Origin: Polychytrium aggregatum
Taxonomy: Eukaryota; Chytridiomycota; Chytridiomycetes; Polychytriales
Length of the DNA stretch: 64,000 nucleotides
Reading direction: 5' to 3'
NCBI RefSeq assembly: GCF_025602895.1
Contig: NW_026516218.1
Location: 744,001 to 808,000 of the forward strand
Shown here in pieces: positions 50,401-61,880 of this stretch. The notes under the pieces were generated by a model. That model had not been told where the DNA came from. It saw only the letters and a program-made list of their open reading frames with translations, and did no database searches. Every line of letters starts with the position of its first letter. Position 1 is the stretch's first letter. The position numbers and the translations under genes are program-made.

Positions 50401-51353
50401 ACGGGGGGAAATTAGATCCGAACGTTTCCCTCGCCCGCCGGGAGGTTTCATGTCAGTGCCTTACCCAACATTGCACATCAAAGAAACAGGACACGGGTTG
50501 GGGCGCCCATGAAACCATCCACCGGGCGTGGGAACGCGGTTCGTGACAGCTCTGCCCTTGGGGAAGAAGGAATCTCCTCAAAACCAGCGCATTTTGGGCT
50601 GGCAGAGATGCTCACAGTGGCGTCCTCGATTCAGATCCAGAAACGCATCGCTCGCTCAATCAATCGTGGGAAGACATCTTGTCAAGGTGAGTCTTGCCTG
50701 ATAGCCAAACGATCATGTCATCTCGCTGACACACAGCCACGCTTGACTAGGTTTCCAACCAGAGAGATTCAGATGGTGGTGGTTCTTGTCCGCAATCGGA
50801 GTGGAGCTTCCAACAATGATACAATTGGTCATTCCTCCACACCAATTGCTCACCACCACCGTCAATCGGCTCAAGGTGATACCAAATGCCGTCAACCGAC
50901 CATGGCCGGATTCCAACTTTTGCTGCATCTTGGTCTCCAGCGTGTATTCATATTCGAGATGAGCAGCCGCGAGGGGCCGGAAAAAATTGATAGTGTGAGC
51001 GGCCATGGCGAGGAACTGCGGCCTGAGATCGACTTTGTCACGTGTTCGCTCGAAATGGGAAAAATTGGACCAGACTCGCACCCCTCACGCCCACAATCCC
51101 CATCCCACCCGCCAGCACCATCCCAACACCGCCAACGACCAGGCCAAGTCACCGGGGCTCGAACTCAGCAACACTACATCGACCATCGACCAGGCCAAGT
51201 CACCGGGGCTCGAACTCAGCAACACTACATCGACCATCGACCATCAACCATCGACCATCAACCATCGACCATCAACCATCGACCATCAACCATCGACCAT
51301 CAACCATCGACCATCAACCATCGACCATCGACCATCAACCATCTATTGCTGCC
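50401..51353. promoter_or_regulatory. Region upstream of condensin gene
   Basis: No supported gene. It should hold the CAP-G promoter. The last 190 bp before the ATG are repeats (see the separate entry), and the frame of CAP-G remains open through them back to 51042. Confidence 0.35.
51135..51348. repeat. 51-bp duplication plus CCATCGACCATCAA array
   Basis: A 51-bp unit (containing CACCGGGGCTCGAACTCAGC) occurs twice in tandem at about 51137-51238. It is followed by a shorter array of alternating CATCGAC and CATCAAC blocks to about 51345. The array ends about 8 bp before the CAP-G start codon. Confidence 0.8.
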
Positions 51354-54300
51354 ATGGTCACAGCGACAGAGCCTTCAAGGGAAGCCTCGAGCATCAATGT
51401 GCTCCTGCAGGACTCGGTCTCGTCCACGGCCACGCATCGGAAGAACGCCGTTCGGCTCAAGAAGCTGCTGCTGAAGCCATCCACGTCGGTGCCGGCTGCT
51501 CTCGAGTCCCTCTGGAACGCCATGCGCCTGGTGCTGCTCATGAAGAAGGGCCATCCACAGGGAGATCGCTTTGTCAAGTTCTTTGAGACCTTTATGCAGG
51601 AAGGAGACGACAGCGGTATGAGCGACCTTTCTCCCTCTCCCCTTCCCAACCGGCATCGATCGATCGATCGCACTGGCAGAGTCATCCACAACCGCTTCGA
51701 TGGAGACTATGCTGCCATCGGGGACGCCGGATACAACGCAAACAGCTCGTCCAGTTTCCGTTTGGGATCGTCGATCCCAAATCATTGTCTCACATCTACT
51801 CGCTCTCATCCGCATTCGATCAAATAACGCCCGGATTCATCACGACCGACATCCAGACGAAAAAATGGCCGAGATCCGATCAAAGGTTGCCGAGTTCTGT
51901 ATCAACAAACTGTACCCGGGCCTCATTGCCCGCGACCGAGTCGTTCGCTTCCGTGTCTGTCAGATCCTGTCTGTGCTGCTCGGTCACCTCAGTGAGCTCG
52001 AGTAAGTGCGCTGCATTGTCCCGCTCTTCCATAGTTAACAGCTGCGAGCAGATCCATCTGAATTGCCGTTGGTGGCTAGCAGAGCCACCTCCGTTTCGTC
52101 GATTCCAAGCCCATCAGCGCTCCATTTTGTGTCCGCATCAAGCGCTCCCCTCTCCCACCTCACTCATTTGTCGACATTCTGAATCCATGCCTTCCTGCAG
52201 CGACGATGTCTATGTTCCGATGAGAAACAATCTGCTCCAGAGAACTGTGGACCGCGATACAAACGTTCGCATCCAAGCACTCAATGCCGTCTCCCTTCTC
52301 CAGGGCTCTGGGGACGAAGAAGAGGAGCAGCTTATCCGAGAGCAGCTTTTGCAGGTGCTCTCCTCCGATCCGTCTGGGTACGTGCATCTCGCTCGTTTCT
52401 TAGGAGGAGAGGGGAGTCGAAGAAGAAGTGAAGAGGAAAGTCATGGATCTCGATTGGATGGGATGAGATCGAGTGCGATAATGGACATCCTCAGCAGCAA
52501 CGATCGCGAGGACGCCGCAGTCGGACACCTGGGTCTCATTGTCGAGGGACTCATGCGAACCCAGGCATCGCCAGCTCATGCAACCAACACTGCGATCACA
52601 ACAGGGACGTGCGCCGGACGGCCTTGATCAAAATCGACCTGGACACGACCACATTGTCGCATCTGCTCGAGCGTATCCGCGATCAAGAGACGACGGTTCG
52701 AAAGGCCTTGCTCCAGCGACTTGCCGAGGATCCCGATCACCTGGCGATGCTGACGCATGCTCAATGGGACACCCTGCTTGCCTCGGGGCTGTTTGACCGG
52801 TGAGTGCAAGATCCTCAGGAGCAGCTGCAAGCGAACGGCCCACGCAGCCACAGAAGCAGCTCTTGCTGTTTGATACTTGCTCTTGATCACGGTGAACAAC
52901 CAGTCGGCGCCTTGCCATTGACTCTTTTTGTTGGTCGTTGTTACCGCTGGGTCCCTCACGACGATTCCTCGTATACCCCACAATGGCACGTTCCTCGAAC
53001 ATCCTCAGCGATGAGAGTGTCAAGGCAGACTGCGAGAATCTGTTTGCAAATGTATGGCTCCAGGGCCAAGAACAGCGCCTGTTTGAGGTATGTCTCTGTC
53101 TTTCAGGCCAACTTCGCCGCACCGAGCGCTGCATGTCCATGTCATGTAACCCAGGAGTGGGCACCAGTGAGTAGCCCTTTGTTTGCGGTCAGTGATTCTG
53201 ACATTTTGACCTTTGCATTCGCTCCATTCCGCCGCGTTGCAATCGGCTATCCGTCCTTTCGTCCTCCTTCTGCCCAGTTCCTCTCCCAAATAGACGTCAT
53301 GGATCCCGATTCAAGCGCACCCGCTGCGCTCACGACGTTCTTCAAAGTCCACAAGGACAATTGGCTCAAGTCGTACCAAGGTACCGTTTCGATCGATCGA
53401 TCGATCAGCGCCGTCGAGCGTGCTTGTGGTGTTATGGGGGGGGGAGTCGAATAGGCACAGCACAGTCAAAGACCAGGAGCGCAAGACGGTAGACTCGTCC
53501 GTGTGCTAACATGACAGCCCTCCCTCGCTTTGATTTCTTTTGGTGATCGCCAGAGTCGCTTTGGGACAACCTCTCGGTCGAGCGAGCGTTTTTCTTGCGA
53601 CATTGCATTACCTTCTGCACAGAGAACGATGTAAGCAGCAGCACCGGAAGGTTCTATAGACTTTTGGCTTGTCGCAGTTGCTAGACTGCTGACTTGTCGA
53701 AGGATCTTGGCTTTGAGTACACCATCAAATGCCGCTGTTGCTGCACCCGCAACTGCCCCGTGTGGCACACGATTGACCCTTTCACCGCCGTGCCTTCCTC
53801 CCAGCTCGAAAACGAGCTCGACACCATTCGCCCTTCACTGACTGCGGTGGTGGAGATGATCAAGAAGCACTTCAAGGCTGTCAGTCAAGATACTGACGAC
53901 GAATCCCGTGCTGAGCAAGAGTTTATCATCTCCCAGCTCCTCGTCATTGCCGAGCATCACGACTTTAGCGACGAAGTCGGTCGACGGAACCTCCAAAACT
54001 GCTTCTGTATGCATCCGGCTGCAAGTCGAGCGGGCCTCGCCGGTCGTGCGCGCCACATTGAGCATACGCTGGCTGTACATGGATGTCTGGCAAATGCGAT
54101 TCCACCCCTCACACGAACGAACTCGTTCCACCCTCCTCCCAGGCGAGTTGATATCAATGTCGGATCTCGAGCGAGATTGCTTCCTGACCATCATCAAGAC
54201 CATCCAGCACCTCTCTATCGATGAAACCGATTTTACCCGGCTAATCATCGAGCTGCTCTATCAAATCTATGACCAAATTGACGAAAAGTATGAGGATTCT

Positions 54301-57166
54301 CAGGTAAACGACCGAACTGAACGAGCGGGGTGTCAGATGGTTGAATGGTTGATGCCATCACCAATCAAATCGTTCACAGCGACCGTGACGCCGTGTCGTT
54401 CATCTGTATTTATCATCTCTGGATGTGCCTGTGCCGCCACTCACCCGCTGAACCTCAGGACTCATCCCAGGAGCCGGGCAGCTCGATTAGCGATCTGGAT
54501 GGAAAAAGGCGCACATACACCTTTGAAGACTATGTCATCATTCACAAGTGCCTCGACATCATCAGATGTATGATGGAGTGTCTCCAATCGGTAAGTCGTG
54601 CCTCAGCCTGCTGTCGCCTTCAAAGTCACAGTCAGATCTCGGCCCGTCGCCTGCTTCTGGTTTCAGTCCAAAAGTCACCGGTGCTTAGACTCACCATCTC
54701 GTGCATGACGCAGGGCTTCCCGCAAACAGAATCGATGAATGGCCTTCTCAAGAACTTTGTCTTGCCTGGCATCCAGAGTGGCAACTTTGCGTTGTGGGAA
54801 GCGGGGCTCTACTGCCTTGGTCTGTTTTGTATCTTTGACGAGGTAGGAGTCTACACGGCGTGCAGTGGGTCCCCGTGGCAGGCTTTGTGCCCAGGCTGTA
54901 TCGCCCTGAAGTATGCCAGCGTGTGCTGCAGTGAGTATTCAGCCACTTTTATCACCGCAGTCACTGGCACAAGAGAATGTGGCGCTGTTCATCCACGCCT
55001 ACAACACCGTATCCAAGGACATCAAGCTCGCAGCCATGAAGGTATGGGTTGTGCCTGGTTTGCTCTTCGGGCACTCACAGTCTCGATATGCCTATGGCCT
55101 CGCATATTCGGTCGATTCGACACCTCCGATTCTAAAATACTTTTAAAACACCCCGCCCCCGGCTGTCTAGATTCTATTTGACTTGATTCTCCGCCACGGG
55201 CACACCAAGTTCTTGACGAGCGATGTAAGAGCGGTTGTCGCTTGTTTGCAAAATGCCCGGTGCTTGCAAAAATGCCCGCCGCTTGCAGAATGCCTATCTC
55301 TTCCAAGACAGGAATGTATGTCCACTGATACTCGAGCGCAAACAGGTTCTTCAAGTCTTCCAGGATGCGATGGAGTCTGAAGACCCGGATGTCTTGACCC
55401 TTGCTGTTGAAGGCGTCGCCAAGTTGATGATGCTCAAATGCACAAAGAGCCCCGAAGTAAGCAGTCAGTCGCCGCACATGAGTCGTGACGGTTCTTTGGC
55501 TGTCCAGCCGTCACACGAACCGGAGGCGGATATCGGCATATGTGACTTGCGTCTGGTGCGATGGTTGCTTCGCCGGTAGACTGGAGACGCCATTAACTGG
55601 AGACACCGGTTCCTGTGCTTGCTTCTATATCGACAGCTCCTCCAGGCTCTTGTGGTGCTCTACTTCCATCCACTCACCGCGTCCATGAATCGCCTCAAGC
55701 AGTGCCTATCGTATTTCTTCCCGGTATTCTCGCACTCGAATCACGACAACCAAAAGATTGTCTCGGAGGTATGCCGGTCACATTGCAACGACTGTTACGA
55801 AGCGCCTGGCATGTGGCCACAGCCGTAACTCGAGCGCGGATGCCGGACTCTCGGCCGCTCGCGTGAGGAATACTTACTGGACAATGCTTTCTGTGTCTCG
55901 GTGCACGCATGCTGTTCATCCAGGCGTTCTTCCCCATCCTCAAGACCATGATCCCTGTGCATCAGGGCAACAAAGACATGATGATCCCGCCGCTGCAGAT
56001 TGCCCATCGAATGATCGAGTGGACCGACGTACGCAACCTCGCCAAGTAAGTCCAACGCTCTGCATTTGACTATCCCACGATGCCATTAGACCAGCCATCA
56101 TAGCAAGCAAATACATCTCCCGAGCCACGCGATTCCGAGGCGCATGTGGATTATTGACATCGTTGCACATGCACCTTCCTTGACTGCTTCTTCCTTGGCG
56201 GCGATCGAATCCATCTTGAATCTCAGACAAACCCCGGACGTCAACCGCGAGCTGCATGCCGACATTGCACTCGATGTTATCACAAACGGCTGCTACGAAG
56301 AGGAAGTCGAGCCTTCGGGTGCGTGAATCTATCTGGACCAGCATCGTCTCTGCCTCGGATTCAGACAACAGCAGCGCGATATGTTCTTTCGCTTGCGCAA
56401 CAACGTACTGTGGCGCCATCAGTGTGCCGCGGATCGTCTTCTCGATCCCACCCTCTTGCTGACTCGCCGTGGTATTCCAGCGCTGAAGGTCTACTGCCAA
56501 ATCCTCGGCAAGTTTTACATCCCCTCGGATATCTCGAAAGTCAAGCTGAATCGCCTGCGCGTCGAGGTGGCGAAGCTCAAGGAGGTGAGTGGCGTGAGTG
56601 ATGTTGCAACGCCAGGACCTGCGCATCTTTCAGCCAACGATCGTGCGTGCCACCCAGACCAGACTTTTTCTCACAAATATTCACTCGGTGTCTGGCCGGA
56701 CTCTGTAGATCGTCAAGGACAGCGTGGCCCTGAATGCGCTCAAGAAGTACGCCCGCCTTCTCAGAGTGGCGAGGGCTCTTTGGCGGCTTCACAGGAGTAC
56801 TTGTTGCTCATCATAGCGTTTGTTACTTATCCCTCGCCCCTGCCTTTCCGGTTTGGATGAATCACAGATTTACGGCCCATCTTATCGAGATCGAAGTTGC
56901 AGGAGCCAGCGCCACGGAGCGCGACAACGATGCCGAGGACGCACACGAAATGATGGATATCGTCAGGGATCTGCGCTCCGACAAGGACGCTGGACGGTAT
57001 GTTCCTGCTTGCTGTGTATTCGTTTTTTTTTTTTCGAGTCACAGAGCTGTTCACGAGCGAGCGCCTCCGCAAAGCGAGCCGGGGAGTGCGGGGTATCTAT
57101 CGTATTGACCCGTTCGGATGTATGTTCTACAGCGCCGCATCAAGCGGAGAAGAGTCGGACGATTGA
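51354..57166 (+). CDS. YCG1: Condensin complex subunit 3 (CAP-G)
   Basis: Twenty-one exons: 51354-51615, 51857-52001, 52201-52377, 52605-52799, 53009-53087, 53278-53380, 53554-53630, 53805-54006, 54143-54303, 54459-54590, 54714-54842, 54961-55041, 55171-55224, 55346-55456, 55637-55768, 55924-56045, 56227-56318, 56481-56584, 56709-56746, 56868-56996, 57133-57166; 852 residues. Family features: KGHPQGDRFVKFFETF, the HEAT repeat block ARDRVVRFRVCQIL, a second at NVRIQALNAVSLLQG, SDPSGDVRRTAL, HHDFSDEVGRR, and the C-terminal part LLQALVVLYFHP...NRLKQCLSYFFPVFS, which is diagnostic. The end is acidic (GEESDD). CAP-G is the HEAT-repeat subunit that, with the kleisin Brn1/CAP-H, anchors condensin to DNA and compacts mitotic chromosomes. 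It is shorter than most homologues (about 1000). Confidence 0.9.
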
Positions 57167-57281
57167 GACCTTGCTGCAGAAAGGCGATGCACCTTGCGAC
57201 AGCATTGTCGGCCGCTCAGCCTTTGTCATCTCCCTGCACCATACACTGGCATCCACACGCTCCATCGATGACATGGGTCGT

Positions 57282-58154
57282 CTAGCGTGCCCGGGTACGC
57301 TTGGGACGGGGCGGAGGATCGTCTGGAGAGGCCACTGCGGGTGTCGTTTTGCGCTTGGTGGATCTGGTGGATCTGGTGGGCTTTGCATCGGCTGGGCTGC
57401 CTGCAGAACCCGAGCCGGAGGCGCTGGTCTTGCGCCTTGAGGCGGATCGACCTCGGCGGACGGGATCGGTGGTCTTGCTGCTCGGATCTTCGATATCGGG
57501 AGAGGCATCCACATCTTGGGCGGAAAGATCACGATCATCGGATGCAGATGGCGACGAGTCCTCCTCGTCCTTGTCGTCGGGATTGGTCGAGAGGAGCGAG
57601 GCGATCCTGGTGACGGTGTTCCAGTTGCGGCAGGTGTTGTACTGGTTCAGGATGCGCTCGAGCGAGGTGCTCTTCAACTTGGAGCGCCACAGGCCCTGCG
57701 GAAGATACAGATAGACCTCGGTGCCTTGGACAGAGAAGAGTCCATCCCGCTTATCCGGAAAGGCTTGCTGGAGGGCGGCAACGTCGGCGGCAGGCACGGG
57801 CGACTGCAGAAAGGCGACAAAGAACTTGCTAGGCTCGCGGGCAGCCTCCTTGGGGAACGGATTGGCATCGACGATCGCTATCCACTGCTGCTGGGTCCGG
57901 TAGAAGGTCTCGATGGGCGGGCCTTTGGTGTGGAACTTTACTTGGATGTGCTCGCGGATGGCCGTCTCGGAGAGATCACCGCTGGGGACGAGCGCGCCGG
58001 CATCGAGCAGGATGTTGCCGGTCTGCAGAAAGGTCTGGACACCAAGGCAGCCGATGCCCTCGAGCTCTCTGCGCAGGACGTCCATCTTGATCATGTTGTG
58101 GCCGCCGACGTTGATGCCGCGGAGGAGCAGGACGATTCTTGGCTGCTGGGCCAT
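57282..58154 (-). CDS. DUF1697 family protein with basic tail
   Basis: Intronless, 290 residues, started at ATG 58154 (MAQQPRIVLLLRGINVGGHN). The first about 185 residues match the DUF1697 family, common in bacteria: LLRGINVGGHN.I, LEGIGCLGVQTFLQTGNILL, IREHIQ, and the end LYLPQGLWRSKLKSTSLER...YNTCRNWNTV. No biochemical role is established for this family that I know of. The last about 100 residues are a disordered acidic then basic tail (SSPSASDDRDLSAQD; STKRKTTPA; RPKRTRAR), absent from bacterial members as I recall them and possibly nuclear-targeting. It converges with the condensin gene, 115 bp apart. Lack of introns among intron-rich neighbours fits an acquired gene. Confidence 0.82.
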   Translation of the reverse strand: MAQQPRIVLLLRGINVGGHNMIKMDVLRRELEGIGCLGVQTFLQTGNILLDAGALVPSGDLSETAIREHIQVKFHTKGPPIETFYRTQQQWIAIVDANPFPKEAAREPSKFFVAFLQSPVPAADVAALQQAFPDKRDGLFSVQGTEVYLYLPQGLWRSKLKSTSLERILNQYNTCRNWNTVTRIASLLSTNPDDKDEEDSSPSASDDRDLSAQDVDASPDIEDPSSKTTDPVRRGRSASRRKTSASGSGSAGSPADAKPTRSTRSTKRKTTPAVASPDDPPPRPKRTRAR

Positions 58155-59021
58155 TGATCGAGGGAGAATATCAGGAGAAACAGGGAGATCCGAGGGCGAT
58201 ATGATCAGGGAGACCAAGGACGGTTTCAGGAACAACGACATGAGGCTGAGGGACATGGGTGCGCAGCGACACGTGCGCGCCATGCCAGGACGGATCGGCG
58301 CTGGGCGCGGCGACGCTTGTGCGACGACCGTGACACCCGCTGCAGTGACACAGAGTGCGCGCGCTCTTGTGCAACCCGGCGCGTCGCGACAGCCAAGGCG
58401 GGGACATGTCGCAACACCGAGACTCGATCCAAAACGGCAGTTCAAAGTCGCAGTTCAAAGACCCAATTGGGGTGCACGCTTGTCGCCCGTCAATCCACCG
58501 AGTGCGGCATTTGGACTGGCGGTGGAATTGACAACATCGACTCGATACTCCAATTCCAATTGTAATTCCAGTTCCAACTGCAATGGCAATTCCAATTGCA
58601 ACTCCTATTGTAATTCCAATTCCAATTCCAATTGCAATCCAAACTGGGATCGCCTTTGCGTTCTTGCTCCCGCCGCGCCGTGCGACCCGCGACCACCCAC
58701 CCAGCAACCCACCCTCCCCAGCCGCCCTCCAGCACACTCGAGGCACAATCCGCGCCTGTCGTGGGGGAAATATTTATAGCATTGCACTTTCTCCTGCTCT
58801 CCTTCTGTCCTGTGCCCCCGTCTGCTGCCGCCTGCTCTCCTGGGCCCAAGCTCGATACTGGCCCCCCCGCCCTTGGCCCCTCGGCTCTTGCCAGTCCCTT
58901 TGCCGCTCCCGTTCCCGCTCCCGCTCGTCCCCATTCCCGCCGCGGCTCCTGCGTCGTCGTGCCCGTCCTTGGTTCGCCCCTTCCAGCATCGTCGCTTCCC
59001 GGCGCCGCGCCAGCCGTCTCC
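58155..59021. promoter_or_regulatory. Divergent promoter region with AATTCC repeats
   Basis: 867 bp between divergent genes. At about 58546-58640 a degenerate hexamer array (CAATTC/AATTCC with GTAATT variants) occupies about 95 bp. A TATTTATA motif at about 58770 lies 250 bp before the sensor gene ATG and could be its TATA box. Confidence 0.45.
58546..58640. repeat. Degenerate AATTCC hexamer array
   Basis: About 15 imperfect copies of a CAATTC-type hexamer between the DUF1697 and sensor genes. Confidence 0.8.
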
Positions 59022-61179
59022 ATGATCGCCGGACCCAGGAAAGCATCGGGCCTCGCCGCCTTGGCCTGCGTCTGCCTCAGTCTGCTTGGCTCGGTCGATG
59101 CGGCCTACAAGTACGTCGAGTGCGGGTATTGGACTCCTAGCGACTCCCGCTGGGCCTCCGCTGGCAACACCGTCCAATCGTGCTACAACGTATGTGCCTC
59201 GCAAACAACGTATTTCGGCATCTCCGTCAAGCCGTGCTCCAACGGGCAGCCGTCGTCCGACACTAGTGTGTACTGCATGTGCATCAGCTCCCTGCCGCAG
59301 TCGTATTCGGGCTGCGACCAGACCTGCAGCGGCGACGGCCTCCAGTGCGGCTCCTGCACCAACGGCTATGCCCACAGCTTCTATCAGGTGCGTCCGTTGT
59401 CCCGCCAGGACGCCCATGTCATCATGGCCTGTCCACGGCGTCTTGCACTTGCTCCTTTCCATCGAGGCTACGAAGCACAGCTCGCTTACCCCTGATATTC
59501 CTCCAGGTCGTCCCTGATCCCCCTCCTCCTCCTCCTCCTCCACCACCACCACCACCACCACCACCTCCTCCTCCTCCTCCTCCGCCGCCGCCTCCGCCTC
59601 CTCCTCCCCCGCCTCCTCCGCCTGCATCGACCTCGGCTCAGAATCCACCTCAAACATCGCAGTCAACTGTTGCACCTACGACCACATCTTCCCTGTCCGT
59701 GTCTGCCACAACTTCGGCAGCATCCTCGGCATCAACTCTGGCCGGCACCAGCTCACTGGATGCTTCCGCAACGCCGTCCAAGACCTTGGCAGGTGGCTCT
59801 GGTGCCTCGCCATCAAACACAAACTCGGCCTCCAGCCCCAGCGACTCGACCAGCTCCGGAAGTAGCATGCTCCCGCTGATTCTCGGGGTCACATTTACGG
59901 CCCTGGTTCTGATCGGCCTTGTGGTCGGGCTATGGGCATATCGGCGAAAACGCAAGGGCATCCAGAACACCACCACTCATCCCTTCCAGCAGCTGCAGGA
60001 CCAGTCGCTCGGCCGCGGATTGGCCGGAAGCGACAGGATCCAACCGTCGATTCCTCGATCATCCACCTCGAACCCGGAGCCTGCCATCACTCCCAAGCCG
60101 GCCGAGGACTACGAGCTGGCAGATCGAACCCCGTCGGGATCGGGATCGGACCGGAGCGTGAATCGGAGTCTTCCGTCCCACAGCAGCGCCCTGTCGTCCT
60201 CTCAAAGCGCCATCGCTGTTCCCACCAAGGTCTACCAGGCCGCGAACGTTCCCGGCAGCTCTCGCGGCGACATGTACTCCCAGCCAACGAGCTCGTCGGC
60301 AGCGTCCCCCTCGATCCGGGCGACTCCCCCGAGCGCTCTCCTTGGCGGATCCGACATTATTCGCACCCATTCGGACCAAACCCTGCCTCAGCTTCCCACC
60401 ACCGGGCTCTTCCAGCCCCCCGCCGTGGTCTCCCCAACCCGAGCAGATATCCCGCCGACCTACGAAGAGAGCTTTGCCCACGCCCAGGCTGGGCAGTACT
60501 TTGTCACCATGGTCGCCTTCCAGGCAACTCGCGAGGACGAAATCGATCTTAGCACCGGTGATATTATCTCTCTGGAGTAAGTACGGCCCTCCAAATGCTT
60601 TGGAAAGACACCTCGTCGCTGGCACGAAGCAACAAGCGCCATCGTTCTGACTGGTTCTCTGATGTTTTTTTGCTTCACAGGGAGAGCTTCGATGACGGCT
60701 GGGCATCGGGCAAGAACTTGGTCTCGAACCGAATCGGCGTCTTCCCTCTGCAGTCGCTCGTCCAGATCTCGGACGACAAGCTCGCGATGCTCATGAGAAC
60801 CCTGTCGCAGCAGCAGCAAGCTCGTCTCGGCGCCTTCCCGGCCTCCCAACTCAGCACCGACACCAAGGCGCGGTATGAGCTTGAAGGCCCCGACGACATC
60901 TTCAACGCCATGCGAAACCCCAATCTGCTGACGCCGACACTGTCGGACCTCGCTGCCTCAGGCGCGCTCGCGCTCGGCACCGAGGAATCTAGAATGGCTC
61001 CGGTCGCTGGCAACTCGGCCCAGCAAGTTGCAGCGAGCTCGGTCGTTCTCTCGCCGGATCAACTCTGGAACAGCGGCCGAATCACATTCCAGCAATACGT
61101 GCGACTCAAAGAGCTCGAGAACGAAGAAAAGATCCTCAACATCCGAATGAGAGAGCTCGAGCTGCAGCGAAGAGGATAA
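59022..61179 (+). CDS. Membrane sensor: WSC-like ectodomain, polyproline, TM, SH3
   Basis: Three exons: 59022-59387, 59507-60576, 60681-61179; 644 residues. A signal peptide (ASGLAALACVCLSLLGSVDA) leads into a Cys-rich WSC-like domain to about residue 122: VECGYW, SCYNVC, TYFGIS, YCMCISSLP, CDQTC, CGSC. WSC domains bind wall carbohydrate. An uninterrupted proline run of about 35 residues and a Ser/Thr-rich stalk follow. The single membrane span is at about 243-266 (ILGVTFTALVLIGLVVGLWA), then RRKRKG. The cytoplasmic part is Ser/Pro-rich, with an SH3 domain near 455-515 (YFVTMVAFQATREDEIDLST, GDIISLEESFDDGW, NRIGVFPLQSLVQI) and a helical end (LKELENEEKILNIRMRELEL). Likely a cell-wall or surface stress sensor joining Wsc-type sensing to Sho1-like SH3 signalling. 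Confidence 0.85.
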
Positions 61180-61880
61180 GCCGATGAAGGCGGGAAGCAA
61201 CCCGAACCACATATTCCCGACGCGCATCCTCGTCCAGCTGCCTTCTGGGCGGGGTGGTGCTGACACGCCAGCCCCACCGCCGCTTTCCGGAATCCCCTCC
61301 CCCAAATGCATCCAAAGACTGGGAAAGCAGATCCACTCGGACAGGCCTGGCTATCGCGGGCCCTCGCGCTGGCTTTTGCTTTCCATCTCCAGCCCTAGAT
61401 GAGACCCATACCACTGCCGCCCTCCTCCGGGTCTATAGTTCTATCCTCCGGGCCCACGAACCGACACTCGTCAGTAATCTATCTTTTTCGTTTCTTTTTT
61501 TTGATTTACCTTTTTTATTATTTTGATTCGATCGGGCTGGATTTCATTTTATCTCATTTCATTTCATTTGCGGCCAATGTATCTTGGGCGCTGCGTCCAT
61601 TTGACGGCGTTGACAAACCAAAACCAGGGCATCCAGAGTGCCATCCGGTGCCATCCTATGACATGTTGTACTATGCAACACAATGCCATCCTATGACATG
61701 TTTTACTATCCTGCGCAACGCAACACTATGATATACTTTGCTCTGCGATGCTTTGCCACGAGTACTACACCAATACAGCACGAGTATTCTACACGCCGCA
61801 CCTCACGACAGCACAAACATGCCGCCCATTGGCATTCCTGCAGCTCCAGTCCGAGTTACAGCCGCTGCGCTGGCAGCCTC
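61180..61880. other. Convergent intergenic region, A/T-rich low complexity
   Basis: 701 bp between convergent genes. Includes a T-rich stretch with ATTTCATTTTATCTCATTTC repeats (about 61485-61575) and three copies of a CCTATGACATGTT-like motif (about 61655-61735). No gene seen. Confidence 0.4.

Noticed and set aside
51135-51348. CRISPR-like array
   Set aside because: Units are contiguous variants of one short motif with no unique spacers and no cas genes; the host is a eukaryote.
53631-53804. Cys-rich stretch (CRCCCTRNC) as part of condensin
   Set aside because: It lies between a good donor and acceptor of equal phase, and skipping it restores the family alignment.
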